Below the pieces are notes generated by a model. It did not search any database. It worked only from the letters and a program-made list of their open reading frames with translations, and was not told the DNA's origin. Below, piece by piece: positions 1-14,345 of a stretch of 64,000 bases of DNA. The position numbers were made by a program, and so were the translations under genes. The number at the start of each line of letters is the position of its first letter. Position 1 is the first letter of the stretch. This DNA comes from Glandiceps talaboti (taxonomy: Eukaryota; Hemichordata; Enteropneusta; Spengelidae). The stretch lies in assembly GCF_964340395.1 (NCBI RefSeq), contig NC_135566.1, positions 2,564,501 to 2,628,500 of the forward strand, written 5' to 3'.

Positions 1-227
1 TAACAACCAAATTTAGCAATAAATAATTAAGAATTCTCAAACATTTCACTTATTTTAATTCTGTTTTTTATATAAGTAACACTTGTAACTAGACTAGAAC
101 CATTTTCTGTTTTCAATTTACTGCATAACTGTATGGGTAAACCATGACCACAGTATCTACAGGCTATCTATTCTTGTACACAACATTAATTTGTCCATAT
201 TCACACTGGTATATTTTACTGTTGCAT

Positions 228-536
228 CACAAACACTGATGGCTCAAATGTCGGTCGTCAAGGCTCAAACATTGGTTGTCAAGGCTCAAATGTTGGTTGT
301 CAAGGCTCAAACATTGGTTGTCAAGGCTCAAATGTTGGTTGTCTAGGCTCAAATGTTGGTTGTCAAGGTTCAAATGTTGGTTGTCAAGGCTCAAATGTTG
401 GTTGTCAAGTCTCAAATGTTGGTTGTCAAGTCTCAAATGTTGGTTGTTAAGGCTCAAATGTTGGTTGTCAAGGCTCAAATGTTGGTTGTCAAGGCTCAAA
501 TGTTGGTTGTCAAGGCTCAAATGTTGGTTGTCAAGT
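228..536. repeat. 21-bp minisatellite, about 14 copies
   Basis: The unit is GGCTCAAATGTTGGTTGTCAA. Because 21 is a multiple of three it yields 7-residue repeats on both strands. There is no start context, splice site or neighbour to suggest coding. Confidence 0.93.
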
Positions 537-2679
537 CCTCAACAGTCATTCATCTCTAAATAAATTCATGATCTGTTTCTGGAAAACAAACTCAAAGGAA
601 CTAAATTCTCTCTAAACTAAAACACAAAGTTTCTTTCATCATACAAAGCTTCTGATGCAGTAAAAATAGTAAAAAAAAAGCATAAATTATACAAATCACT
701 GTGAAAGAACAGAACATCAAAAAAGGAAGACTACAGTTACTTTGTTTAATGGAAATCAGACTAATGACTATCATTCTATTTAAAACAGTTTTATCATTCT
801 TGGTATTTGTGCTAAAAAGTAATTCTAAATAAAGTTAATACAATCTAAATGAATTCAAAAAGTACAGTTAAACTGGGTTTCTCATAAAAACTGTAGTACG
901 AGGCATAGAAAATGTACATAGATTTACCCGTGTAACAGGGTTCAAAACTTTCACAAAAAACACGGCTTATTGCAAAAGTCAAATTACAGACTGCCACCCC
1001 ATTTATAACAATTCTATCACAATTACTATTCCCTAATTATCGGACTATAGTGTTCCACAAAAATGGTACAATCACCCTCAATTATAGAGGACAGCGTTTA
1101 ACCAGGCCACATGAAAATCCACACATGGCCTTCAGATAAAAGGGGCAAGAATTGGCACTCACCCTTGTATTATCGGATGTTACCTACTCATTACAAACAA
1201 TAGAAATACACTTGCCGCTAATTGTATTCAACTTCCCAAACCCTTGTAATTAGGTTTTGAATGCTCCCTTTTGGGACTTGCCTTCTAGTCAACAATAATC
1301 AAATTTAGTAGGATAGTGTGTGGATTATGCATTTGCTCTATTATAACACATTGCAAGTACACGTAAATGGTTTCCGATCTTTTAGTTTGGCTCGTAAACT
1401 TGGCATACAAAGACACATACTACCAATATGTCTATTGAATACAAGGAGACAGTTAGACTGGCTTGTTTCTAGGAGTCACATATGAGGAAACGTCTGTCAA
1501 TGTCGGTCAAAACTTTGCTAGTTTTTTTTTTTGAAAGGCTAATCATAAAAGCCAGGAAAAGTAACTCTTTTTCTCTTTGAGTCAGCGCCAGTAAATTTTA
1601 GTGGTTTTTATTGAACCAGACATAAAGACTAGACTAATTAATATTTTGCAGTTCAATAAATTGACATTGAATTAAGAGAACTATGATTTTACAAGTTATA
1701 TATAGTGAATAAAAACACTCATTTTTGTCTGGTGGACAAATACTCACATTGCCAAAGTTACATTTCAAAAGTTGAATTTTGAAAACTTCCTTACGTTCAA
1801 AAAGTAAATAATTTTCAACATGACAAATGAAACTATTCAGCAAATGTTAAAAATAAATGGAACCGATTGACATCTTAAATAACCCAATTAAAAACCAATC
1901 AATATCATTTGATGTTTCCTTGACAATAAATTTATTATTATACTATAACAATCTGAATGACTTAGAAATTACTATTAAGGTCAGAAGGAAACTTTGAACA
2001 AGTCCTGAGTTTCAGCAATGAACATACTTTTCACCCAGACACATGCTTTTCGGGTCATCATCTTGATGTTGTGAATTCTTTTCTAATCCTGTCGTAGAGG
2101 GCATAAATTTTTTTATTATTTGGGATTGCAGATAAAGAGAGAGTTGGTTGGGTCATGAGAAATATATCAATATTAAAGTAAGGTTGCCTTAAAACAGACT
2201 GCATATATTGTTTGGTTGTCTCTATGTCAGTATAAACTATTGTCTATTGCATATCATATATATGTCATGGCCGTCTGCTTTAAGGCCAAAAAAAACCCAA
2301 ACCAGTTTGGTTCCGAAAACCAAACCAAACCTATTTTTATTTTTACTGATGAACCTAAACTTTTTTTTTAGGTAATTTGGAAAATCGAAAAAATTTGCAA
2401 TGTTATATGAGAAATAGTGAGATTTGAAGACATAATCACCTCATGTGATCAAAACAACATGGTGGAATACAGTGTACTACATGATGTCTTCTGTGTATCG
2501 CACAGATAGTGTGATTATATCAATGATTTCAAAAACTAAAATCTTTCATACTTACCCTATTTTGAAATTGGGCACTATTGGAACCACATCATTTTTTTCT
2601 ATTTTATGTCAAGTTAATGTACAAGATACAGTATGTTTTACATGTAGTACAGTATTATATGTCATCTATTTTGGGTCTG
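537..2679. other. Intergenic, no gene recognised
   Basis: AT-rich unique sequence. Short ORFs such as the one near 1634-1843 have no splice context or family resemblance. I see nothing else to name. Confidence 0.5.
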
Positions 2680-2940
2680 TCAATGTCACTTCTTTCCATA
2701 TATCCATTATCAATTTCACTTTTTTTTCTTCATCCGTCACTTCTTTCCCTACGTCCTGTCAGTGTCACTTCTTTCCCTTCATCCGTCAATTCTTTCCCTA
2801 CGTCCTGTCAGTGTCACTTCTTTCCCTATCCCTATATCTGTCACTTCTTTCCCTTCATCCATCACTTCTTTCCCTACGTCCTGTCACTGTCACTTCTTTC
2901 CCCGTCCCCATACCTGTCACTTCTTTCCAAACATCCAAAA
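2680..2940. repeat. Imperfect C/T-rich tandem repeat
   Basis: Repeats of TCACTTCTTTCCCTACGTCC and variants with TTCATCCGTCA and CTATCCCTATATC. Unit length varies from about 21 to 30 bp. The strand is strongly pyrimidine-biased. Three overlapping plus-strand ORFs here are by-products. Confidence 0.8.
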
Positions 2941-5900
2941 AATTCCTAGGTCTGGCATCGATTCCAAATCACTAATTCTTGACAGTAGCTGAATATGAAG
3001 CGTAACTGACTACTATGTCAATTTCACTTAAACAAAGTGTTTGGCTTGAAAATAATATATGACACAGATGGGACTGAGGGAATTCTCAACTCTGATGTAC
3101 AGTTGTTGCCTACAAACAGAGCTCTTAAAACTAGAACTGTCACCAGGGAGTGAAACTAAGCCCCAGTGACATGGGCTGGCTTATTGAGAAAAAAGGGGCG
3201 AGATGAAATAAAACAGGCAAACTGTAGGCACCTTTTATTCCAAATCCCCAAAGTTTAATGTGATTGTCTTCTTTCTACTTGCCTTCTGTGGACTTTATAT
3301 TTGACATCAGTATGTCCCTTTTTTCTTTTCTTTTTTTAAAATTCTCATTTCTGTACATGGTACCTCATCCTTTATGATGTCATTTATGGTTGCCTACGCA
3401 ACAGGCACCACACTCACATCTAAAAATCATTGGATTTCTTTTTTTGCAAAAATTTTCAAATGTGATTTTTCTCTAAAAGTAGTTGAATTTTCCCTCATCA
3501 TTTTATTTGCGTTCCTAAGTAATAAGGATTTTGTATGATGACACAAAACTAACTTTTTCAAAAAATTAAACAGGTTTTCCATGCCTTTGTGCCAGGGGTC
3601 TAGAAATGATACTAAAATGTATAGAATACTGAAAAGATCTCTACAATATTTCTGTTCCTCTGTTTCTAAGCTTCTATAAACTTGGCACAAACAGCGAAAA
3701 AATGATGTCAATATATTAGAAATGTATGAGTGGTGAAATTTTAACCAATTCACACAACATACTTTAAAGCTGAGAGCTTTTGATCCAAACAGTCAGTCTT
3801 GTTCACTCATCATATCAGAAACATCGGTTAATATTCACCATAGAAAAATTGTAATTTCTAAAACTGTTTTTGATTTTTCAAAAAACAATACTGGATGCTG
3901 AAATGGTTAAGAATTATGTAAATGTCAATGAAAGTACCATTGATTATTTCCACAGCTCATAATGTAAGGTATATATTATAAAACTAAAACCCTCTTCATC
4001 TTAAAATACTTAGAAATTTGTCCTAAAAGTACCGCTAATTCTTTTTACAGTTTATGTAAAAAGGTGTCCTTTATCAGTGAATGTTTTAAACTTGGCCGAT
4101 AGGCATTCAGTAAAAGTGTTGTTAAGTGGCAAAAAGGCACATAAAAAATTCATCTCTGACTGCGTGAGTTTCAAGTTAATACAAAGGACCTGACGGAAGA
4201 GATTGCAATTTTGGCTCACAGCACTTCTCAGATTGTTAGACTGCCTATACATATGGTCTTGGCCCTACGTCTCAACAGACGTGCTAAACAATAGAAGACG
4301 TAAGTATGAAAGGAGTGTTGCACGGGTAAGGTTGTCAACATTTAATGATGTACTTTCAGAGAATAGCTCTCTCAATAAACGGGAAAGTACGGTTCATCTA
4401 GGGATATGGAAGGGTTCCTTCTTGCATAATTAATGTCACCATTTTAGAATTTACAAATCAGAGTCCAACTGTATCTATATTTGGCTGGTGTACTGTTACA
4501 CATTGGAAATAGAGTCGAATGGTATGGTAATTAGCTTTTCAAGAAAACAATACATGAAGTGATGTGTCACAAAATTACTTTCAAGAACTTCTGAGTGTTT
4601 TTGTCAAATACAAGATGTATTGTGCTATAGAAGTTTGACATCTTGCAGTACTTTAATTGCACAATTGATTCAAAGAAGTAGAGTTCAATTGATAATGTGA
4701 AGTTTTTGCACAAAAATGTAGCTTATCCTAGGGGAGGAGAACTCAGTGAACTGTACTGACATGACTTTGACAGCATGTTTAAGAAAAAACACAAGAAAAG
4801 ACATGCTGTATATGTTATGACTGTACACATTAAAGGACTTGAAATGAATACTTTGAGGAAAGTTGTCATGTTGTTTGGAAAGGAGTCAAGTGTGACTCAC
4901 TTCTCACTTTTTGTCGCAACGCTTGCATCTGCTGGAACTAACCTGGTTTAATTAAGTTTCATAACACATGATGAGCGAGTGCCATAAAATGTCATTAAAA
5001 GCCATGATCATACGATAAAAGGTTATTTTGTTGAGCGCAGTAAATGCCTAGCTCACGCTTTAGGAGGAAGAGCCAGTGTTTTGTAGCATTCTCTAGTGAT
5101 TAGTAAACTTGTCTCTGATGGCCGCGTCAGTTGGACATTTCGGCAGACAGTGGGATCAAAATCCATCGTCTCCAAAAACCTTTAAGCCTCATTAAAATTT
5201 AAAACGCTTCCTCGGCTAGGCATATGCGGCTGCTTTTGCTTTCAAGGGGGATTTTATCTGACTGAATATAGATGCATCGACTAATCTTTTCAAAGTGGAA
5301 AGAAAATGATGGAAAAGTAGCAACAGGAAAAAGCAGGTGATCCATTCATACCCAAGCCATCGGGTTTCACTTGTGCTGTTTTGTTGAGTGTCACGCTGTT
5401 TACAATTTTTCAGGAAATCCTATGAAATATTTTATGAAACTGACATTTTTAAGTACAGCAATGTTCCCTTTCACAGAACAATTGCTAATGGCTCCTCTAT
5501 TCACTGTTATACTCACAAACAATGACTTTCTTGTACTATAAAATTTTTTGGGAATATATGCACAAAATCAAATTTTAAAGACCCATCTTTATTGGTACAA
5601 TGGAAGACTTCCTGGCGCATGGTATTCAGACATGGTTGGATAGACAGAGAGAGCTGCTAACACAAGTCAGCTGTCTCTGTGAATGTATACACAAGGGTGG
5701 GAAAACACCTGACATCAACAAAAAAACTGAACCGACTCGTACAAAAGTATCTAGCAACCTTTCGATGATAATGACTGAGTTATTACTTCCATTCCTAATA
5801 AAGTCATACTGCTAACAGACTTTAAATTTTCATTTTCTAGTCTTTGTCTCGGACTCAATTTTTATTTCCTTTTTTGTCTGAAAATTTCAAATTTCTCTTG

Positions 5901-8900
5901 AAAATAATTTTCCACTAATAAATAATATTTGACACACACGATTGCCGACAGCCATCTGACAATCAGTAAGGATCAGACGAAATCAACATTAAACCTTGAA
6001 TTTCTTTGATGTACGCTTTTCCAACGAAGGTCACACCATAAATGTGTTAATGACGATTTTAAAGTTGTGACGTCTTAATATTATTTTGCAAACACATTGA
6101 CAACAATGTACTTTTATACTGAAAAATATTTAAGGTAGCAGTTTAAGTCAACAAAAAGATAAACACAGAATGTTTGAAACACTAAAACCTGTATATATTT
6201 CTTATACTTTGGCAAGTATGAGGACTTTAATAGGCACTTTGATAGATTAATCTCGAAATACCAGCTATATTAATTTGAAACTTTTTTTTTGGATTGAAGA
6301 CATTTTTTTTATTGTAAGAAGTTTTTGACCAGTATACAAGCACTTTCTATCCAATGGTAACTAACAATTTTTTCAGTTTTCCTAGAACAATTTGGTCAGG
6401 TTCAGCAAAAGTTTTTGGATTTATTATAAGTGAAATGATTGAATGTAATATCTTCTACTTTTATATATGAAATTGAAATCAGGCACTGAGTCAGATTCCT
6501 CAAGTCATAAAAACCTTGAATGTGATTTCTACGCTTCTCTACTCATTTTACTATGTTTATCATATTCTGTACACTTGTATTGGACCAGGTGTGAGTTCAT
6601 GAACTGCTTGATACATAGAGTTGTCTGTCTAATTAAAACTAATGTAAGTTGAGTTAAAATATACAATACAATATATTTTATTCTCCGAAATTGTTACTAT
6701 AGTTTTTAAAGTGTATTAAAATGTGTGCATGGTCATGATAGTCGAAACACTTCCAGTGTAACGTAATTTAACAATAGTAACAAAGTGTATCACTTATTAA
6801 AAACATACATATCCAGTGTAACTTATTAATAAAACAGACACAAATAATACTAGATTTTGGAAGACTTCTGAAGTAATGGTGATAATAGTATAATATATGA
6901 CAATAGAAACTGTTTATAAATGCAAACGTGATCTGAATATTTTCCAATTTCTTTTGACTCTGTGAGATATTTGAATGAATTTACTTTCAACTCTTCATCT
7001 GTCAAATGTCTATGCCATGATTTTTATTTACAAACTGGTTATGATTTGATAGATGTTTTCTTTCATGTGCTGCATTAGATATGCTACATAAGAATTTTAA
7101 TGTACTTCTATAAACCCTGTTGTAACAGTAAGCTCCTAAAAACGTCCTAAATCTTTATTTTTCTACATAAAAAACATAAAATTATACAGTGCCTCTATAG
7201 TTAATTTTCAAGCAATTTCGGCATTATATTCAGAACTAAATTTTATGATTAAAATTGTGAAATAATAATACAATCATACAAAAAACACAAAAAAATCCTG
7301 TTTTCGAAACCTGTATCTAACGACTGAAATTGAAATTTTTAGTTGTTTTCAGAATTGTACATTTCATGGACAAAATTCTAAAATATAACTAAAACTTGTC
7401 GCAATATTTATCTTAGAAATCTAAATTACAGGAGAACAGAAATGAAATGTTGACATCTCTAAAAATCCTAGTGCCTTTATGTGATCATAACTTTCAAAGC
7501 AAAAAAAAATTGAACGCGAGGTTCCATTATTTTGGAAACATATGTACAAGCGTAGAAACTGTGCAGTATTAAAATTCATACAATAAATTATCCATGGACA
7601 CATTTTGCATGAAATTGACACTTGGTGACTGTCACAATGAAATAAATATGATCAATCAAAATAAAAAATGCCATCCCAACTTTCTTTGTGCGCGGGATAA
7701 TCCCCGTGAAACATACGAGTCTGAGTGAAAGGGACAAACAATAGAAAGGCGTCATTTGGGGCATAATGAAGTGTGAAATAAGCATGACTACTTGAAAAAT
7801 TACCAAATGTCAACAGAGAAATGGACAGAAATTTATCATAAAAATTGACAGTGTTGGTTTATGGCGATCAGTATGGTAAGATGGGAGATCTCTAGAATAC
7901 TAATAAGGGTTGGTTCTCAAAAACAGGGTTTGCAACTTGTGTGGTCATCAGACATCCAGTTTACAGTTTGTTGGATTAAGTTAATAACTTATCTCATAAC
8001 CACCATGGTATCTATATTTCTACAATGTGAAATACCTTTGATGTTCAATCAATCTTTTATGACGCTACACATACTACCAGAAAGTGTGGTATGGTACAAA
8101 TTTTGATAAAAAGTATATAATCAACTTGCTGCATGGAGCTACTGGAGAGTCAGAAAATATCAGTGTTTTTTTTAAAAAAATAAAGGAAGATCAAGATAAT
8201 TGTGTTTCATTATCATTTTTAAGATTGTTTCTTTTCATGATTTTGTGAAAAAGAAGAAATATTACAATTAAAATTCTGGAACAATATAATTCTTTCAGAT
8301 TTGTGCGCCTTACATGAAAATAATGAGTGAAACTCATCATCTTCATTTCAAAGTTACCTTGGGTTACTTTTTCTTCCTATTTCTATATCCAAATAATAAG
8401 CAAAGCCAATAGAATTGACATTGAACTTGGTCTCAAATGCAAATAACAATGTACATTGATCCTTCTGTTGCATCACTACAATCACGTGAGCCATGTTATG
8501 GTCTTAAATTTACACAAAATCAAATCACTGATCAGTCTTTTGGTTGAAACTTTGCAATCATGTGTACAAGGAATGTTGATGATCTGATGAATGGTTGCAA
8601 GACATCAGTCTCAAACATTAATTTGACATTTTTTTATAGTCATTGTCTGATAAACTGACATATTTTCTTTGACTTGGTAAGTTGGAGTGCAGTTGTCCAG
8701 GAAGTACAAGACATTGAGAAACACACAAAAAGACTATATTACTGGATTGTGAATTGATAATCTGGACATATTGTGACTATGCCTTCAAGAAATTTGTATA
8801 AAACATGATGACTTATAGTTTGACAGGGCATTGCTTATCAACTAATGTTGTAGCTGACTGACTTTGATTATCTTACATTCATTTGTGATTCCATTGATTT

Positions 8901-11900
8901 CTATCTGACGTGATTGTACAACTGGAAGTGATTCCGGATGTGCCATCTCTACGTTGGCTTTGCTTACAAATATTACACAGATGTACTTCAGTTTTGTTAT
9001 CTACCCTTTGGGAAGTAAGAGAGAGGTAAACTCTGGTAAAGTTTAATTAGTGTTAGCACTCACAGTAAAATATCAACCGAACTAAATTGTAAAGTTTATC
9101 TACTTACTGCTATTATCTATATTTTCTTTTCTTGGAAATATTTTTAATGTACCTCATTTTCATTCTGAGGTCATGAGGTCATGAGGTCATGAGTCAAAGG
9201 TCATTATCAATCATATGCAATTTAGTCTGGAGGGGAAAGGAAAGGGGGGGGGGGGGACTTTGCTACTATTGTGGCCAATATGACTTTCCAAAATTATAAT
9301 TTTCTGATAGCTGTTAAAGTCCTTAAACAATGCTGTGTATCATAAAAGTCACCAATTTGACTTTTAAGGCCAACAAAAAGAAAAGAATTGTTTCTGGTCG
9401 GTGACAACGTGAATTTTTTTTATTCTCAGCAAATTAAACCTGTCACTCAGTCTACTATTTATGGCAGTTACTGTTATTTTTATTTAGTACATCAGAGCAA
9501 GTATGGGGCAGATATCATTTGCTAGTTCATGACTGGCTCTGCAGTTGTCTTCACTAAAGTAGGGAGGGTTATTTTTGTGTTTCCCCACAGATATGCAGAC
9601 TGCATTGGCTGGACAAACATACACAAAAAAATGATGCGCGTGCTGACTGGAAACAATTTTTTTTTTTTTGCCTAATAGTGAGAATGACAGATGTCAAAGG
9701 TAATGAAATATCTGTATGTGATAGCTTTATTCAATGCAATACAAATCTATAATTAACAAATTCACCAAATGATATAAAATGGGAATTATTTACTTATGGT
9801 GTACTATATCTGTCATTGACGTCATATTTTTCATTTTTTTTCTTTTGCTTTATTCCGATCCCGAAGTAACCTGTTATGTGTGGTTGAAATGCTGGCAAAT
9901 AAAGTTGTTATCAAATACTAGATTATGACTAGGACTGGTCTCTACATTGAACTCATAACTGTACGATGTAAATTTATATATGGTTTGGGGCAAGTAGGAA
10001 CAGTCTGTCACTATATGAAACTAAACTAGTGACAGAATTACCAAACATTAGTGGCTATTTGGGCTTTCAATTTACAGCTGTTCCTGAATCTATGGAATAA
10101 GATGTACTAACATTACCGTATCTACTGATATGTTGAGGCGACACGTCCAAGTTGCCAATGACCTAGGCAGGAAATCCTCCAAGCTGAAAATCTAACATTA
10201 ACAGGATGCCCCGTCTCCAACAACCGACAAATCAAACTCATGAATATTCATGAGTTAAAATACAAGAAGCGATGCGTGTACTCAGATTGTACGGAATGAT
10301 GATGCGTGGTGGTATTAGAGTACCCAACCGACTTGTCCCTTACTATCCCCCATCCATCAACTGTCAATGTCGTTTAGCTCGCCTATCTTACAAGCTTTGT
10401 ATTTAAGATGCATATCGGTAGCCATTTTATTAGCCTTCATTAAGACAGTGCAAGGCTAATAGCCCAGAAAGATAAAGCTGTGAATGGGGCCTACTCTTAA
10501 TGTCCTGTATGTTCGAGAAAGTGGAAAGAATGCAGAGAGTACGATATAATTGGATGAATTGTGTTGAGTTGTGTTCAGATTGTTGCAAACATGTTGTCTG
10601 TTGTTATTGGCTGTGTTGTCATTGTGTTGTGAGTCATGTAAAAACTATCATCACATTAGAGGCTTAGCTGTCCTCATCCACTGGCTGGCCATGTTTCCAC
10701 TGTCTATCACTACATTAGACTTGCTATTTCACTTCCTACAATGTTATTCTGGTTGACTAATCAAGTCAAACTATCAAAAGTTACTTTGGAGACTGATACA
10801 ACCCAAAACAGCAGAAGTTTCAAGACCTTATCTACTGTTTCAAAATACCCAATAATAAAGTTTCTACACCTCTCAACTATTTGATAATTTTGAGAGACTC
10901 ACAAACATGCCATGACTTGAGTTGGACAACCCACAACGGGTTGTCAAGACAACACCATATAACACGGATCTCAGAACTCCCAATAATCCTACAGTCAATT
11001 CCACAGTAGAAGAAAGAGATTTAGGAATCTCAACTATAGGAGCTTCAAAATACTCCAATATTATAGGTTTTGAGACACCCCCCCCCCCACCACACACACA
11101 CACCTCCCATACTTCAGAAAACATTTATAATTATAGTGCCAGAATCCACAACATGTGGGGGAGGGAGGGATGGAATAGACTGAATAGACTCTTCAGTAAT
11201 ATGGATCTCAAAGCCCTCAGTAATCAGGATATCAACTATACTACTTATTAGTCTGGATAATATTAACAGTGGTTTCATAACTCCGGACTGTTTGGGTTCT
11301 GAGTAACAATTGTTTTGCAACCGTAATAACTTGGATTTCAGTCGCCAAACTTATCAAGAACCATCAGAGACTCAGTTTGAGAACCAAGGCAGCACAGATG
11401 TATAATATGAAGGTCTTTATTAAATGTCAAATGAAATTCTACGATTTTCTAGGAGTTTTTTATCAGTTTTCCCAGAGTATTCTTATCAAATATGGTTATT
11501 TTCCAGGAACTGACCCACAAAATATGTCACAAATACATGAAATACACGTCACAAAACATTTATTTTTTGACGATCATTACTTAATTTTCCAAGCGTTTTT
11601 GGGAGTCAATCACATTTTTCCAGTTTTGAAATTCTAGGATTTTCCAAGAGTACATAAACCATGTGTTCTACTTTGTGTCCATACAAAGATATGAACAAAT
11701 GAATGAAAGTACACGGTCACACGGTATCAAAGTTTTCTATCAACAGAAACAAAAATAAAGTTGGAACAGTTCATTGTAATGTTGACTGTTCTACTGATTC
11801 ATAAATATGTCACTATGTATGACAGATTGTTTGATTTCTTCGATAACTTGTAAAAATATGACACAATTTATACCAATGATGGCATTTGAATTAATGTTTT

Positions 11901-14156
11901 ATCAGAAGACCTTCAAAAAAGACATGATTACAATCATATGGTGATGACAAACTATTATTCAAAATATGATAAAAGTCGTAAAAAAAATCACGTGACTAAA
12001 AATCAATGTAGTGATCTTGTACATTTCGTTCTTTGTGATATGGATTGAATGATATATGATATATACAGATATGGTGACAATTGCATGGTGTAATGTGCAA
12101 TGAATGTATTCATACCGTAAAAGTATCTATTGGCAAATAATGAAATCTTTACCATTTGAATACTTAACTGTTGCTAGGACATTGCTAGGCAAACATTGTT
12201 ACCATGACAACAAGTAAAATTCGGATATTGTAGATGAAGTATGAGATATGCGATCTATAAGCGTAACTTTCACAATTTTTCAAAAGTTTGTTTCACAATG
12301 TTTTTTGTCGGTAAAACTGCCGACAGTCCATTCATGTTTTATGGAAGGAGATTACAAAATTTGATTCGAGAAATCATATGAAATTATGTATGACGGGAAA
12401 AAGGTATGTGAATATATGTCATGTGTGTTCATGTCGTAAGGTACCATCAATTAAATTCTTTGTTTGCGGTCTGCAGGCAGGTAGGTTCATTTGGTAAATT
12501 TAGAACAAAAATAATTTCTTTTTGCTCAAAATTTCTGCGGAAGGCAGTGTTTTATACTATTGTAAATAGAAAGACCATTCATCGAATACCTTCAGAATAA
12601 CTACATATATCTCTACATAGTTATATTTCACCAGTGCAGTTGATTTAGGTACAAATAGAAAATGAATCAAGTGAATTTTACTAGACGCGCTAGCATTGTG
12701 GTTTTTGGTGTGTTTGGTTTTTTATCCTGTCTGCCTGGTAGGGGAAATTTATGGACGGCAAACAAAGTATTGAACTGATGAAGCATAACATGTTACTATT
12801 ACTATTGCAATGATGGATGCAAAATTAATGGTAAAATTCAAGAATTCGGTAATTCATGAATTTAGAAAAACCTGCTATCAACCTGAAAGTAGGTAATCTC
12901 ATGCAGACAGCTATCCTTTGTCCTGACTCCACACAGACTACATTGATCACAAGAATCACATTTTGTTGACATAATCTCTGCAAGAATACACCGAGAGGAA
13001 ATGACACAACATCTTGCACAGGAAAGGTGTTCAAAGAAGATCATCACCGAGAAAGCCTACACTGTCTTTTAAACAAATGTGGAATTATTAACGAGGAGCT
13101 TCAAAGCATCTGACATCAACTGCTCTGCTAGAATACTAGAATCACTTTACACAGTACCGAGAAACAGGCATAGTTTGCATATTTGATACAAACAGTCTGT
13201 TTACAGCCGAGAATTTATACATATTTCATTTTCCAGTGCCTAAGCAAATAATGTATACATACTAGAATGTAAGTGAAGGTGGCTAGTACAGAAGTCAAAG
13301 ACAATGGTCATGTAGATTGATTACAAATCACCCTCTGGTTACCAAACACCATCATAAAACCCCAATCAACTCAATTGCCTGTATCTACATAATTGCATAT
13401 TAATTATTCATGTCCCGCCTGATACAATTGACAAATGGTAACCCTTTGCAAAATCTCAGCAATTGTGTATTGTTAAGTGAAAATAAAAGAAAACGTTTGA
13501 CGTGTTAGACACAAAGTAAAGTTTCACCTCTGTTGGACTTGCAGCTACTCAGATTGTATTGGTGCTTAGAATTGCTCTTGTTTGGTGGATTCTATCCCCA
13601 GGGGTTTTCCAATAAATACAATGTTTTTGGTACTGTTACTGTGTGATTAGCCTTAAACTGAACCCAATTCGGGCAAAAATCTATCATTTTGCATTTAAAG
13701 ACTACTGTCAAGTTATCAACTCTAGTCATGTAAAATGTATAATTTTGCTTTCCGATAGTTAGTGACGAGAACTGCATAATTTATCATTTTTCTCATACTG
13801 AATCGGCTAAATTTGAGAATTATTCCTCTTAGCTACATTTAAAAATTGAAATTTCATCACCTCTGTACTCCTAAACCTCATTTTTAATGATAATCACAAT
13901 GCTAAGATTCAATGCAAGTCAAGTTTCTTAAAAGTGGGTAAGTATATATTATTATGGAGAAATTTCAGACCATGACCTCTGAAAACTTGAACTGGGGTGG
14001 TAAATAGGTAAAATCTACCTGAGATTCTATAACTCTCCATATGTAACTTAAAAACCTCTCTATAAAGACAAAGCATCTAATAAAGTGTTTAATGATCTCT
14101 CAACAAAGGTCTCCACAGTTTCTTTGTCGGTAATCATGCAGAATTCTGAAACTTTA
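2941..14156. other. Intergenic, no gene recognised; isolated regulatory-like motifs
   Basis: No convincing exon on either strand. Notable sites are AGGTCA repeats at 9168-9203, a poly-G run at 9245-9255, a 22-bp perfect palindrome at 10233-10254 and an RFX-like X-box at 12198-12211. 12862-13047 (minus) holds a Cys-rich ORF with a CxxCxxCxxC pattern that I do not recognise. The 10100-10500 stretch is less AT-rich and looks like unique, perhaps conserved, non-coding sequence. Confidence 0.45.
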
Positions 14157-14345
14157 TACACAACACAACACAACACAACACAACACAACACAACACAACA
14201 CAACACAACGCAACGCAACACAACACAACACACAACACAACACAACACAGCACAGCACAAAACTGTACAGCACAGCACAGCACAGCAAACAGCACAATGC
14301 AACATAACGCAACACAACACAACACAACACAGCACAATACACCAC
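14157..14345. repeat. CAACA pentanucleotide microsatellite
   Basis: (CAACA)n with CAGCA variants in the middle and right part. The same motif in the opposite orientation occurs at 47755. Confidence 0.95.
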
